Shown: positions 33,901 through 43,751 of the stretch, one piece after another | How positions within the stretch are numbered: position 1 is the stretch's first letter | How the letters are laid out: each line of letters begins with the position of its first letter | Program-made: the position numbers and the translations under genes | Origin: Nageia nagi | Lineage: Eukaryota > Pinophyta | NCBI GenBank assembly: GCA_050084985.1 | Contig: JBITNC010000001.1 | Coordinates: forward strand, 62,062,001 to 62,126,000 | Reading direction: 5' to 3' | DNA: 64,000 nucleotides | Notes under the pieces: model-generated | The model's input: the letters and a program-made list of their open reading frames with translations, nothing else | Told to the model about the DNA's origin: nothing | Database searches by the model: none

Positions 33901-36900
33901 CATCAAACTGCCACCATTCACCAGACTGCTGCAGGTACTCTCTTCCCAGGTCCAGCTGTCTCTGTCTGCAATCCATCTCCGATGCAAGGCTGGGGTGCAT
34001 GGATCTCTTGCATCTGGCTCAGACCCTCACTCAGTTTTACGCCCCCTTCGATAGATAGCTTCTCATCCCATTTCGAGCCAAACTCAGCTAATGCTTTGGC
34101 CGCTCGTTCACGAACCTCTGCAGTGGCCCTCTCTACAGCAGCGTGCTGTGCTCTGAGCCTCACCTCTGCTGCAACCCTTTTCAATAGTAGCCTTTTCCCT
34201 TGCTTCTACAGCTGCTCTGCCTTCACGTCTCCTCATGCAGCGAACGTCTCCTTCTCCTCCACGCAGTGTACCTCCTCCACGAAGGTCACGTCTCCTCTTT
34301 TCTGCTGTGCGTGGGTTTCCTTCAATATTTTCGGGTCATGCCGCTGACCTCGTTCTCCGCCTAGGGCTGCATTCTTAGCTTTCAGGTGTGCGATGCCTCC
34401 TCTATGAGGCACTCTCTTCTCTTCCTCAGGCTCCATGTGGGGAGGTGCAGTCCAAGACACACCCCTTTCTCCACACAGGCTCTTCTCATGATCCATGCAA
34501 GGAGATGCACTCCAACATCCCTTTCTCTGCATGATCTTCTCTCATGGCTCCTCTGGCCATCATTCACATCTCTAGGGCAGTCCTCTGCCTCTCTTCAACA
34601 GATTCAAATCCCCATAACAGATTCAAATCTTCATAGCCACAGCTGAAACTATGAACCCACAAAAACCTTCAAACCCTCATCTTGGAGGATGGGCAATGGA
34701 GTTCTCCGGATCTTCTCCAACAAGGCTCTGATACCACTTGAAGGAGAAACTCCAAAAGCCAAATATTGTATTAATTGGATCTCCTATAAATACATGCATA
34801 CTCACACACCTAAAACTATTAATGATCACTAATTACCTTAATCCCTAAGGATTAGGTTTCCAACAGCCATAACAAAGCTTTCTACTGTGAATGTTATGTT
34901 AAGACCACTTTATATCCTTCAGCATGGGGAAGAGAATTTTCAGAGAAACCACCTTGATCTTGTAATTTGTATAGGCAATGTACAACATTAGAAGGCTATT
35001 GCTATCCTTACATAACACTCTCATTGAATATAGTGTCCATGGCTTCAGTTAGTAGTAAATTCCCAAGTGTATATTCATGTTGTCCAGGAGTGCTTTAACT
35101 GACTACTTCGAAAGCAACTTACTACATATCAGACACAATGATGTTGGAAACAAATATTTTTCAATTTCTGTAATGTATAAGCACAGAGTAAAAATATGGG
35201 AATTATAACTACTGGAAAAAATCTTAGCATGTTAAAAATCAGCACCATAAGTTTTTTAAGTTGTTAAGAACAAGTATAAATAAATAGATGAGGTTATTCG
35301 CAACCAAATTCAACTACATATTTTGAATGTATATCTTGTAAATTTTGAACGTATATACCTTAAATCAGCTAAAATCGATTAAGTTGAACAAATAAGACCA
35401 AAGTCAACTAGATTCAAACACCCATTATCAATATGAACCTATTCCCCCAATTTCCAGTAGATTCTGTATACAACATAAAGATATATACACTTAAAATATT
35501 AAATGAATTTGGTTGGAGGATAACCTTCCGCCAAATAAATTTACACAAGGTTTCTAATATTCTAACCAGACCATGATTCTTTGTTATCCCAGTGACAGAG
35601 CATCCCAGTGACAGAGCTCTGTACATTGTACGCACTATGTCAGCATCCACATATAACGAACGAGCTAAGGGTCTTTAAGTTATCACCATAGTCATTCAGG
35701 GGCCTTTAGTTATTCATGGAACGTATGAGCTAAGGGTCTTTAAGTTATTGATACAGACAAACAGCAGGGGCGGGATCTCCAAAATATAATGACTTGTCCC
35801 ATGGAGTGCATCATAGATATGGATAGCGTTACTAGCTATTGAGAAAGCATCTCTACACTGATCCTCATCCTGAGCCTGTTCTCCCTTCCTGATGGGAAAG
35901 GATCTCTGCACTGGTGCCTTTCTGATGACTCCTTCCCTTTCTTATAAACTACTCGGCCAAATATATTTAAAATACCACTATTGCTCAGAAATAGCTAAAT
36001 AATCAATGAGCATAACAACACTGTTACAAAATAACATCGTTAACCTGTTCGTACAGAATCGGGCCAGCCAATGAAGAGTGGATGGGTTTGCATAAAAGAT
36101 GGTCTGCATCAGTTATGCAATCATATACTCTGTTCTTCGTCAACTCACTCGTCTGTTCTTATACTCTGTAAATTCAGCATTATTTAACTTGAAACATCGA
36201 CATGTATGACTACCAATGCAATTTCAGAGAAGAGATCAACTTTGTCGGAGTAATTATTATAAGTTATGTGCACAAGCACACTTCTTGGAGACAATATATA
36301 CTATTCCTAGTGAGTTAAGTCGAGCTCTTGCAAGGCCAATTACAGAACACCTCGAAACAGAGCAAAACTTGGAGTTTGCGTTTGGCGTGTTAATCCAAAC
36401 TCCAGAAAAGCATACGCTTGGACATCTAGAGGTGTTGGCTTAGCTGCAGAGCACTCGTCGAAGAATGAAGTCATAACTGATAAATGCTTTTCAACAATTT
36501 GTTATAGTCCTACAAGGAATATCATGGAAACCAACAACACAAGGGGGAATATTTATTACTGACCGCTTTGACTGGTTGATTGTAGTAGATAAACTTGCAG
36601 GGTTTATCATAGTTTTTTTCCAGTAGATATCTTGTGGGTCCTTTTTTTTTCTGTATGTATAAACTCATACTTTTCCATTACTGATGGGTATTAACCACTA
36701 ACCAAAGTACTGTGAATAATTTTTAGCTGCCTATACTGTGCTGAAAGGTTATACCCAGAAGACATGCAGCATTCTTAGAGTCGCAATACAAAGTTTTCCA
36801 ACCGATATGCTATAAAAGGAAAGACATCTACTCCACCTAAGTGTGGTGAACAACACATGAATGCTTAAATATAAGCTCACTGAGACACATTTACATGGAA

Positions 36901-37691
36901 TGTGAGAAAGAATACAGCAGCTATATTGCTGCCAACATTTGGTTCATTGTTTGTAGTCAAGGTATGCTTTTCCGCATTTGTCAACTTAAAAATCACGTTG
37001 AAGTTAAACCTCTTGTAATAAGAGAAAAGTAGATTCAACATTGTACAACAACTCCGAAGTATCTCAAAAAACACCATACAAAGAATGTTGAATAACCAGT
37101 AATTTATTTTTTTTATTACAACTAACAAAACATATACATTTTGCCTAAAAATCATAACAGTCCTGAACATTCTCTCAGAGAATAGTAGTATCTACAGCCA
37201 ACTGGGCAGTGAGTAGCTAAACCAATTGCATTTTCCAAAACAAACTCTAGACGCACAACACAAACAAAATTGGCCAGTCCACAACCAAATCTTAATGAAT
37301 TCCATCTTTATAAATTTCCACCCAATCATATTACTGCTGCTTCTAGATTTTCCACATCAAAAGATAAAGAAACATGGTAGACCAGACACGCAATGATCAC
37401 ACTCACCATGGTTCCAAGAGCCAAACCTCCGATGACAGAACTGGAGATGGACACAGCAGCAAGTTCGACAGTACCCAGTTGCCCAACGAAAATCTGTGTA
37501 AGAAATCCAATCGAATAATTGCACAACATAGCGAAAACTGCAGGCCCCGCAATCACCCACAACTTCTTGGATTCGATGCAACTCTTCCTTCTAAACTCTT
37601 GACATGAAGTAATGGCAAATGAATCATTATCTTCCATTCTACCATCTCCATCTTCCCTCAGCAGAGAAGAGTGGATAGAGTTTTCAGCCAT
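30977..37691 (-). CDS. MATE/DTX efflux transporter, eight exons
   Basis: Exons (minus strand): 37691-37407, 33029-32491, 32338-32252, 32012-31956, 31851-31613, 31454-31336, 31230-31144, 31066-30977. All introns are GT-AG and the phases join exactly to 500 codons, the usual length of plant DTX proteins. Such proteins have 12 membrane helices and export flavonoids, alkaloids, organic acids or xenobiotics against H+ at the vacuole or plasma membrane. Visible family marks: [20 protein letters not shown] entering helix 1, [13 protein letters not shown] (71-83), CGQAFGAGQ (106-114) and [12 protein letters not shown] (324-335). The [21 protein letters not shown] form is like the TT12/DTX33-35 group; substrate is not predictable. 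The first ATG in frame is at 37691. A donor at 30994 and acceptor before 30881 would give a ninth exon (30881-30846) and 506 residues. Confidence 0.93.
33350..33476 (-). repeat. TRIM 3' LTR
   Basis: A 127-bp LTR, TG...CA ends, matching 34739-34865 base for base. The purine tract lies at 33477-33488 and the target duplication at 33345-33349. Confidence 0.95.
33547..33722. repeat. ~20-bp GC-rich minisatellite inside the TRIM
   Basis: Imperfect units of tctggcgctcgtccggttcg recur about eight times, with half-units (gttcgtctggcg, gcgctcatctggc). The minus strand reads as variations on [17 protein letters not shown]. It lies between the captured region and the 3' LTR and looks internally expanded. 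Confidence 0.75.
33918..34280 (-). pseudogene. captured auxilin-like coding fragment
   Basis: The minus strand reads [20 protein letters not shown], continuing [20 protein letters not shown]. Plant auxilin-like J-proteins, which act in clathrin uncoating, have a long Arg/Glu/Ala helix with repeated [20 protein letters not shown] units, and this matches that pattern from knowledge of the family. Just upstream, another frame gives [17 protein letters not shown], consistent with the same helix after a frameshift. The J domain is missing. It lies inside the TRIM and was probably picked up from a host transcript. Other Ala/Arg/Glu coiled coils cannot be excluded. Confidence 0.6.
34725..34736 (-). 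promoter_or_regulatory. TRIM primer-binding site (tRNA-Met)
   Basis: On the minus strand this is tggtatcagagc, complementary to the 3' end of plant initiator tRNA-Met, the standard primer site of many plant LTR elements. It is two bases inside the 5' LTR and fixes the element's orientation. Confidence 0.9.
34739..34865 (-). repeat. TRIM 5' LTR
   Basis: Identical to 33350-33476. The outside flank is GCCAT. On the minus strand it starts tgttggaaacctaatcc. Confidence 0.95.
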
Positions 37692-37745
37692 TACCAATAA
37701 AGTTCTCGTGAATACTCTCCCTCGTCCAAGCTGATGAGGAGCATG

Positions 37746-37755
37746 TATATATAAA
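37746..37755 (-). promoter_or_regulatory. TATA box of the MATE gene
   Basis: The minus strand reads tttatatata about 55 bases upstream of the MATE start codon at 37691. This would place initiation near 37720 and leave a leader of roughly 30 bases. It is the only good TATA sequence at a suitable distance. Upstream activators are not identifiable from one sequence. Confidence 0.65.
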
Positions 37756-38209
37756 CGAAATCTTTGACGCCGGACTGGTAGTTGCGACTCGTTTTCAAAA
37801 TTTAGTAATAATTAGAGCGCTGTCAGCCTCTGAGTATAGCTTTGTAATCCGTGCGTGATGAGAACATGCTAGACGCTTCCAAAAGGTTACCAAACTACCT
37901 GTCAAACATCGATAATAGATATTATTAAATAGAGAATAATAGAAAAGGTTATTGTAATTAATATCGATAATGAAATTCTTGTAGAGGCGTTCGTTAAGTG
38001 CATTTTTCATGGATTATTTATTCATAAATTCAATCTTTCAACATTTTCAACGTCAAAGGTTAAATAAAATCCATATCAATTTCGTGGATAAGAATTTTCT
38101 TTAGTACGTATAATTTGTCAATTTTTATTAATAGTGTAATTTCATGTAAGTTATAAATGTCATATCAATATTTTAATTGTTAAGAGTGCTGTTCACAATT
38201 TTTTGATGA

Positions 38210-38345
38210 GTTACAAGTTTGTGGGAGGTATATTATCAAGTGTCATATGTTACATATCTACTTGTATTTTAGGGGAAGATTTGTATGTGAGGAGAGATTT
38301 GAACTTAAGACCTCTCATTATCCACTTGAGAGTAGGACTCTACTA
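38210..38345 (-). mobile_element. possible tRNA-derived SINE
   Basis: This segment is absent from repeat copy 1 (around 7100). The minus strand begins cctagtagagtcctactctc with box A-like tctcaagtggataatg, and carries box B-like agttcaaatctctcc about 30 bases later. No clear A-tail or target duplication was found, so it may be truncated. Confidence 0.4.
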
Positions 38346-38456
38346 GGTATTTAAAAAATAAATATTATAGGAATATTAATTAAGAGTTTGATTTGGTATA
38401 CAAGGTTTGACTTTTTCATGTAGATGTTCATTTTTGCTATGAAGATTCAATTAGGT

Positions 38457-39010
38457 CTGGACTTTCACCAAAATCCTACTTATCAATATAAATTTTTTTG
38501 ACACTTTTATTTATTAATTGCTTATCAAACTACATTTTCTATAAAATAATAAACTTTTATTTTTAATTCAAAATTAAAACTCATAAATTTTTAAATTAAT
38601 AAATTAAAATTAAAAATCAAGATAAAATTATTATTAAAATAATCAAAATAAAATTATAATTTTTGATGCAATATTTATAAAATAATTTTTTTTTAATATA
38701 TAAATACTTTATGTAAAAATTATATTCTTATACAATTTATGTAAAAATATTAAAAATATTGAGTTTTTAACTCTAAACTCTATTATAAAAATTATTCGGT
38801 TTCTTTCATAAATAAGAGTATTAGCAAAATCATTATAAAAAATATTATTTTTAAATAAAAATTAAATATTTCTATATATATATATGTTTTATTATTTAAT
38901 TTTTTAAAAGGTGAACATCAAATATGACATTTTCATTTTTTAAAATTATAAATTTTCACGTAAAAAATGTTTCAAAAAAAAGAATGTTTAAATAAACATC
39001 AAATTCCAAA
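38457..39010. other. very AT-rich insertion in repeat copy 2
   Basis: Copy 1 of the dispersed repeat reads through here without it. The segment is over 80% A+T by eye, with long runs of aaatta/taattt words and no terminal inverted repeat that I could establish. It is probably a worn insertion. Confidence 0.4.
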
Positions 39011-39490
39011 TGTCTATCAGGTCAACACTATTGATTACGTTAAAAAGATTTACCCTAATACAACTAGAATCTTCAGAGGGGCATAAGGATTAGGATTTGA
39101 GATAGAGATATGTTGTAAATTAATTGTAATGAGTTACCAATTCCTTTAGTATAATAATAATAAAATATAAAACTAAGAATTTGACTTCTTAAATGTACTA
39201 TAATAGTGTTTATTTTCATCAAGTGTACTAGAAAATCTTAATTAAAAAAGATTTTGTTACTAAGGTGTTAGATTAATATATTCAAATAAATTAGTTTTTA
39301 CATTTTAATTTTAAAGTAACCACATAAGGAAAAATATATAAGTTCACAACTAGTATAATATTCTTCATAATGTGAAATCTTGGGTTAGAGATTTCTAAGG
39401 CACTTTTGATGAAATTAGAAGATTTCTTTATTAGATATGATTATTGATTTAATATTTAATAAATGGAAATAATATGGTTAATTGATCTGT

Positions 39491-40259
39491 AAAAATTAGA
39501 TAGGTATGTTGTACTGAAGTTCATCATATACAAATTCCATTCATACTCTTATATTAAACTCAATTATATTAAACCTACAACATGGACACTCTAAATGACT
39601 ATTTTTAGAGCATCAATGTTGTATAATTAATTGAATTCACTCACAAAATTAAGTATGCAAGTGTAGAAATATTATCTACAACATAAAATAGTGAAAATCA
39701 ACTTAGCACACAAAATAGCATAAAATATTTATAGTGGTTCCTCCTAGTGTAGAAGTACATCCAATTTAATAGATCCACTTCTTTATTATGGGAAATTTAC
39801 ATTAATTTATAGATACAAGAATATGGAAAAACATGCCTCATATAATAATAATCCTTCCTAACTCTACAACTTCTTCAAGTCTCCTTGAATCATATGATTT
39901 TAACTCTTCAATATTAAAAGATTTTACAATAAATTATTTAACAACCCTTCAACAATGAATTCTATATGTAGATATATGGCCTTGGAGTATTGCACAACTT
40001 CTTGAACTAACGAAACATCTCCCTGAATAGTTATAACAACTAAAGAAACATTGACCATTGAGTTTTTTCCACTCAAGTTATTTGAAGGTATGATATCCAC
40101 ATCTTGAATTAGGCCTCTACGATGTTAACGATGTGCTTCATGTGGATCTAAAATAAAAAAATCACTAGAGTACATGTTTGATTATGAACATAGAGATATA
40201 TGGTGCATACATATATGTCCATGGAACATAAATCTTTTGAATTGATCTATTCGAATCAC
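39491..40259. other. non-coding stretch before gypsy E
   Basis: AT-rich sequence that may include the unseen 3' LTR of the minus-strand chromovirus remnant. No LTR partner is available to prove it. Confidence 0.4.
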
Positions 40260-40299
40260 TCATCTCCCATGGGAAAGGTATTTGGTCTCACAAATGCTT

Positions 40300-41300
40300 A
40301 AGTATGGATAAGATGAGTAAATAATTCCCCTACCTTAGCTTTATCACACTATTTTGGCTTAGTAAGTAACTCTCCTTTCAACCCCACCAACCAAATTTCC
40401 TATTCACCTCTCCTTGTAGTAGAAACCTTCTTTTATAGGATTGGATTTTCCCCAAGCTCATTAATAGTATTTAGAGCTAATTCGTCAACTAATGGAAAAA
40501 CTTGATCTATCTCCTCATTTTCTTCCTCAATCAACATAGATGGTTCAATAACATGAAATTCTGCACATTCATAACTAAGTAGATATTCATGTAAGAAGGT
40601 AAATCCAATCTAAAAGCATTCTCAGTTACTTGCTCTACAATACGAAATGTTTCATATCTGATAGGCTTAATCTTATTGGCTAGTCCTTATAGCCTCTCCT
40701 TACTAAGATACAACCAAACTTGATCTCCCACTTGGAAATTATGGTTAACCCTATGTTTTCCATGCCTCAACATATATTTAAATTGACTAACTTGAAGTTT
40801 CTCTTGAAATTTTAAATGAAATTTTCTTATCTTATCAATGAATTACTTAGCTTGCTTTTCTTCATGCAAAATTGAAACATCATCATCCTTTTGCTACTCA
40901 AATACATAATTAAAAGGTGATGGAAGTAAAAATTCGTGTAACAAGTTTCAAATGGATATTTATTTATAGAAGAATAAATTTCCCTATTGTATGAATATTA
41001 AATAAAAATAAGATGATCTTCCCAATACTTTGGATGCTTGACACAATAACCCCTTAACAATTGAACCACTATCCTATTCACCGCTTTAGTTTTTCAATCT
41101 ATTTGAGGATGAAAAGGAGTGCTTCTTTTTATTCTAGTGTCCATATTCTATAACAAACAAGTCCAAAACTTACCCAATAATCTAGAATCTTTATCCAAAA
41201 TAATAAATATAGGTAATTCAAAATGAATCTACACATGAGAAAATAAACTTTCAATAGCTTCCTAACCTATTATAGTGTTCTTACATGGAATTAGCATACA
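40300..41300 (-). pseudogene. gypsy integrase C-terminus (element E)
   Basis: On the minus strand: STPFHPQIDxKTKAVNRIVV, the block with the catalytic Glu region (family HPQTDGQTE, here KTK), then CVKHPKYWEDHLIFI and SINKYPFETCY. Next come HRVNHNFQVGDQVWLYLSKE, KPIRYETFRIVEQVTENAFR and LDLPSYMNIY, the C-terminal domain, and a TRRGE...WLVGLKGELLTKPK tail. That tail type follows the chromatin-targeting region in some plant chromovirus pol proteins; a clear chromodomain is not preserved. Confidence 0.75.
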
Positions 41301-41962
41301 CATATTGCTAAATATATCAATAATCATAACTAAATAATTCCCCTACAAAATCCATCAAAAAAGTTTCTCAAGGATGGTGAGGAATTAAAAGTGGCTGATA
41401 CAAACCTAATTTCCTATTTCTCAGTTTTCTAGTGCAATATATTACACACCCCTTTATATACTTAGCAATTTGCTCTTACATCTTTTTCCAATACACATAC
41501 CTTTGCAAATTTAAAATTATCTTACCAACCCAAAAATGTCTACAACTTTTGAACCGTAAGCCTCTTTGATCAACCTAAGTCTTCCTCCTTCAAGAATACA
41601 TAATACGTTATATTTATAGATAAGGTCATCCTTAATATGAAATGCATCCATAACTTCACAACTTGTTATAGATGACTATTTTAGCTTTTAATATACCTCT
41701 TCAAAATTTGCATCCTACATATATGCCTCTAGAAATGCCTTAAAAATAAATGGATAAAACTTCATGACTTTAAAGATATCATTTTTCACTCCTAGAATGA
41801 TGTAAGAATTGTAGCTTCAAACTCACAAGGAATCAATATTGTGCTTGCTACTATTATTGGTCTAGAAAGCATATCAACAATATTATTAGTGGTGCCTTTC
41901 TTGTATTTGATGATAAGATGGAACTATTCCTTTATGAAGTTCCTTTCTTATTATAACTTAGA

Positions 41963-42301
41963 TTAATTTTTCAAATATTTTAATGGATAATGATTAGTGT
42001 GAATTAATGTCTCTTTCCCCATCAGGTAATGCTTCCACTTCTTCACTGCTTGATCCAATGCATACAATTCCTTATTGTATGTAGGATAGTTCATAATTAC
42101 CCCACTAAACTTCTCTAAATGGTAGCAAATAGGTCTTCTTCCTTCCATAAATATTGCCCCCATGGAATACTCACTAACATCAATCTCTATCTCAAACGAA
42201 AAATAATGTAGATTGGGTAGTACTAAAATATGTGTATTATTAATCTTTTGCTTTAATAAGTAAAATGAAGTTTGTTGTTTATTTTTTCCCACATAAAACA
42301 T
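41963..42301 (-). pseudogene. gypsy RNase H (element E)
   Basis: A 112-codon open stretch: FEIEIDVSEYSMGAIFMEGR, RPICYHLEKFSGVIMNYPTY, then NKELYALDQAVKKWKHYLMG. These are the D[AV]S, YDKELYAL and WRHYLLG blocks of RT-linked RNase H; the first catalytic Asp and the KELYAL Glu remain. It is joined upstream by stops to the RT. Confidence 0.85.
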
Positions 42302-43000
42302 TGCTTCATTCCTCCTGCAATGTCAAACAATGGTGAAGAAATACTAGAAAAAGTTAATAATAAACTTTCTTAGGTATTGAATAACCCTTAGAAAACTCAT
42401 GGTTTCAGTCACATTACATGGTCTTGGTCAATCAATAATAGCTTTAACCTTCTCAAGATCTATCCTAAGTTTTTCTTTACCAATGACATGTCCTACATAC
42501 ACCAAGGTTATTTTACCAAACTCACATTTAATTGATTTCAATAAAAAATATACTTTTTTCAATATTTATAACACCTTCCTAAGATGTACTAAATGTTCAT
42601 CCCAAGTACAACACTATATCAAAGTATCATCAAGATATACAAGAACAAAAGAATTAAGAAATGGCCTAAGGAAATCATTCATCACCCTCATGGAGGTGGT
42701 AGGTGTCATACACAATCCATAAGTTTAAACTAACCATTCATATAGACCTTATCTAGTCTTGAAGGAAGTATTCCAAATATTCTCCTCTTTAATTCTCACT
42801 TGATGATACCCACTCATTAGGTCCAACTTGGTGAAATAATTTTTACCTTGTAATTGATCCAACAGATCATCTATTTAAGGTAATAGATAGTGATTCTTGA
42901 TGATTATGTAATTCAAATATCTATAGTTATGTAATTATTCATATATTCTTGACTTCACAAAATCCTAAAATTTCAACCTATATTTTTTATTTAATTTGAA

Positions 43001-43245
43001 CACTTGAATGGTCTAGGAATGGATAAGGTGATCCATGTGAGCATTTCAATGCTGCTAGCTAGTCAATATCCATATGACAAGATTGGTCAAATCCAAATTA
43101 ACCAACCTTGATAAAAAACATCTTAGTGTTTACTTCTCAATGCTCACCCTGTTAGAATGTGCCACGTGGGTGACCCCACCATTTATGTTCATGAATTATT
43201 CAATGGACATTTCAATCATGATGTTGTAGTTTTCTACTTGGGTCC
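43001..43245. other. junction between gypsy E and the copia element
   Basis: Gypsy coding similarity ends near 43000 and the copia target duplication starts at 43246. No recognisable feature lies between. Confidence 0.4.
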
Positions 43246-43250
43246 CATAT

Positions 43251-43751
43251 TGTTGGAATGTATAATGCATTATTGTAAAGGTTTGTATTAATCCTCTTTG
43301 TAAATTCACTAATACTTAAGGGTATCATTAGATACATTAAGTATTTAAGTGAATATGATAATTTAACTTATCCTACACTCCATATCATGAGCATGCCCCT
43401 TGGCTAAAAGGGAGTGCATGTCATGCCTTTGTACATTAGGTAAAAGGGTGATCCAAAGAGGGATTTTGGCCTATAAATAGAAGGCTCCCTCTTTGTGATT
43501 ATATACTAATTTAAGAAGTAAATTTATGCTATAGGATAGTGTTTAGGAGATGAGTTATGAGAATTGTAAGAGGTTCATATTTGTGAATGAAATAAGATAT
43601 AATTAGTGGATGTATTCCTAGTTGGAGGAACCACTTTATCTCTTGAGTTATCTTTATGAGATTGTTTACTTTGAGTTATTTAGATGTGAGTTTGAGCTTT
43701 CATGAGATCTTAGTAGTATAAGGTTGTTTATGTTATATTTCAATCCCTTCA
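43251..43751 (+). repeat. copia 5' LTR
   Basis: A 501-bp LTR starting tgttggaatgtataatgc and ending caatcccttca. A TATA box (ctataaatag) at 43471-43480 would drive transcription of the element. Confidence 0.95.

Larger units (their letters stand above)
33350..34865 (-). mobile_element. TRIM-like LTR element with captured gene fragment
   Basis: The 127-bp LTRs at 33350-33476 and 34739-34865 are identical, and the 1516-bp element is flanked by GCCAT (33345-33349 and 34866-34870). On the minus strand the LTR runs TGTTGGAAACC...CTCCTTCA. Two bases after the 5' LTR comes tggtatcagagc (34736-34725), the initiator tRNA-Met primer site, and a purine tract (taaaggagggaa) abuts the 3' LTR. There is no gag or pol: it is non-autonomous. 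The 1262-bp interior is GC-rich with many CpGs and includes auxilin-like coding sequence. It sits in the same orientation as the MATE gene. Identical LTRs make it the youngest insertion in the window. Confidence 0.93.
33030..37406 (-). other. MATE intron 1 (4.4 kb)
   Basis: The donor is ATG|GTGAGT at 37406 and the acceptor tctctgcag ends at 33030. It is by far the largest intron; the other six are 77-239 bp. It contains the TRIM-like element at 33350-34865. The rest (34871-37406) shows a 16-bp tandem pair at 35586-35617 (atcccagtgacagagc) and a 22-bp direct repeat (gagctaagggtctttaagtt) at 35662 and 35727. Short open frames there, such as 36216-36443, have no recognised relatives. Confidence 0.85.
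37950..39490. repeat. dispersed repeat, copy 2
   Basis: Homologous to 6446-7770 in the same orientation, including tatcgataatgaaattcttg, gtgcatttttcatggattat, gaatttgacttcttaaatg and gtgaaatcttgggtt. Relative to copy 1 it lacks the MITE and the ~115-bp duplicated unit, and it carries two extra segments: about 38210-38345 (SINE-like) and about 38457-39010 (very AT-rich). It begins some 200 bases upstream of the MATE TATA box. Confidence 0.7.
40260..43000 (-). mobile_element. Ty3/gypsy chromovirus-like remnant E
   Basis: The minus strand carries RT (43000-42310), RNase H (42301-41963), integrase (about 41900-40900) and a C-terminal tail to about 40300, in normal gypsy order. RT: NYFTKLDLMSGYHQVRIKEE and VYLDDTLI, with the catalytic YLDD intact. 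Gag, protease and the first RT blocks are missing beyond about 43000, and LTRs were not found. It differs from the A/B/C family: there is no second RNase H. Many stops occur. Confidence 0.75.

Noticed and set aside
33547-34347. 266-codon open frame on the plus strand
   Set aside because: It lies antisense to the auxilin-like fragment inside the TRIM. High GC and the minisatellite keep it open; it has no start context or domain.
36216-36443. 75-codon frame in MATE intron 1 and a 55-codon frame antisense to it
   Set aside because: Neither matches a family I know, and the region is intronic. Left as unexplained intron sequence.
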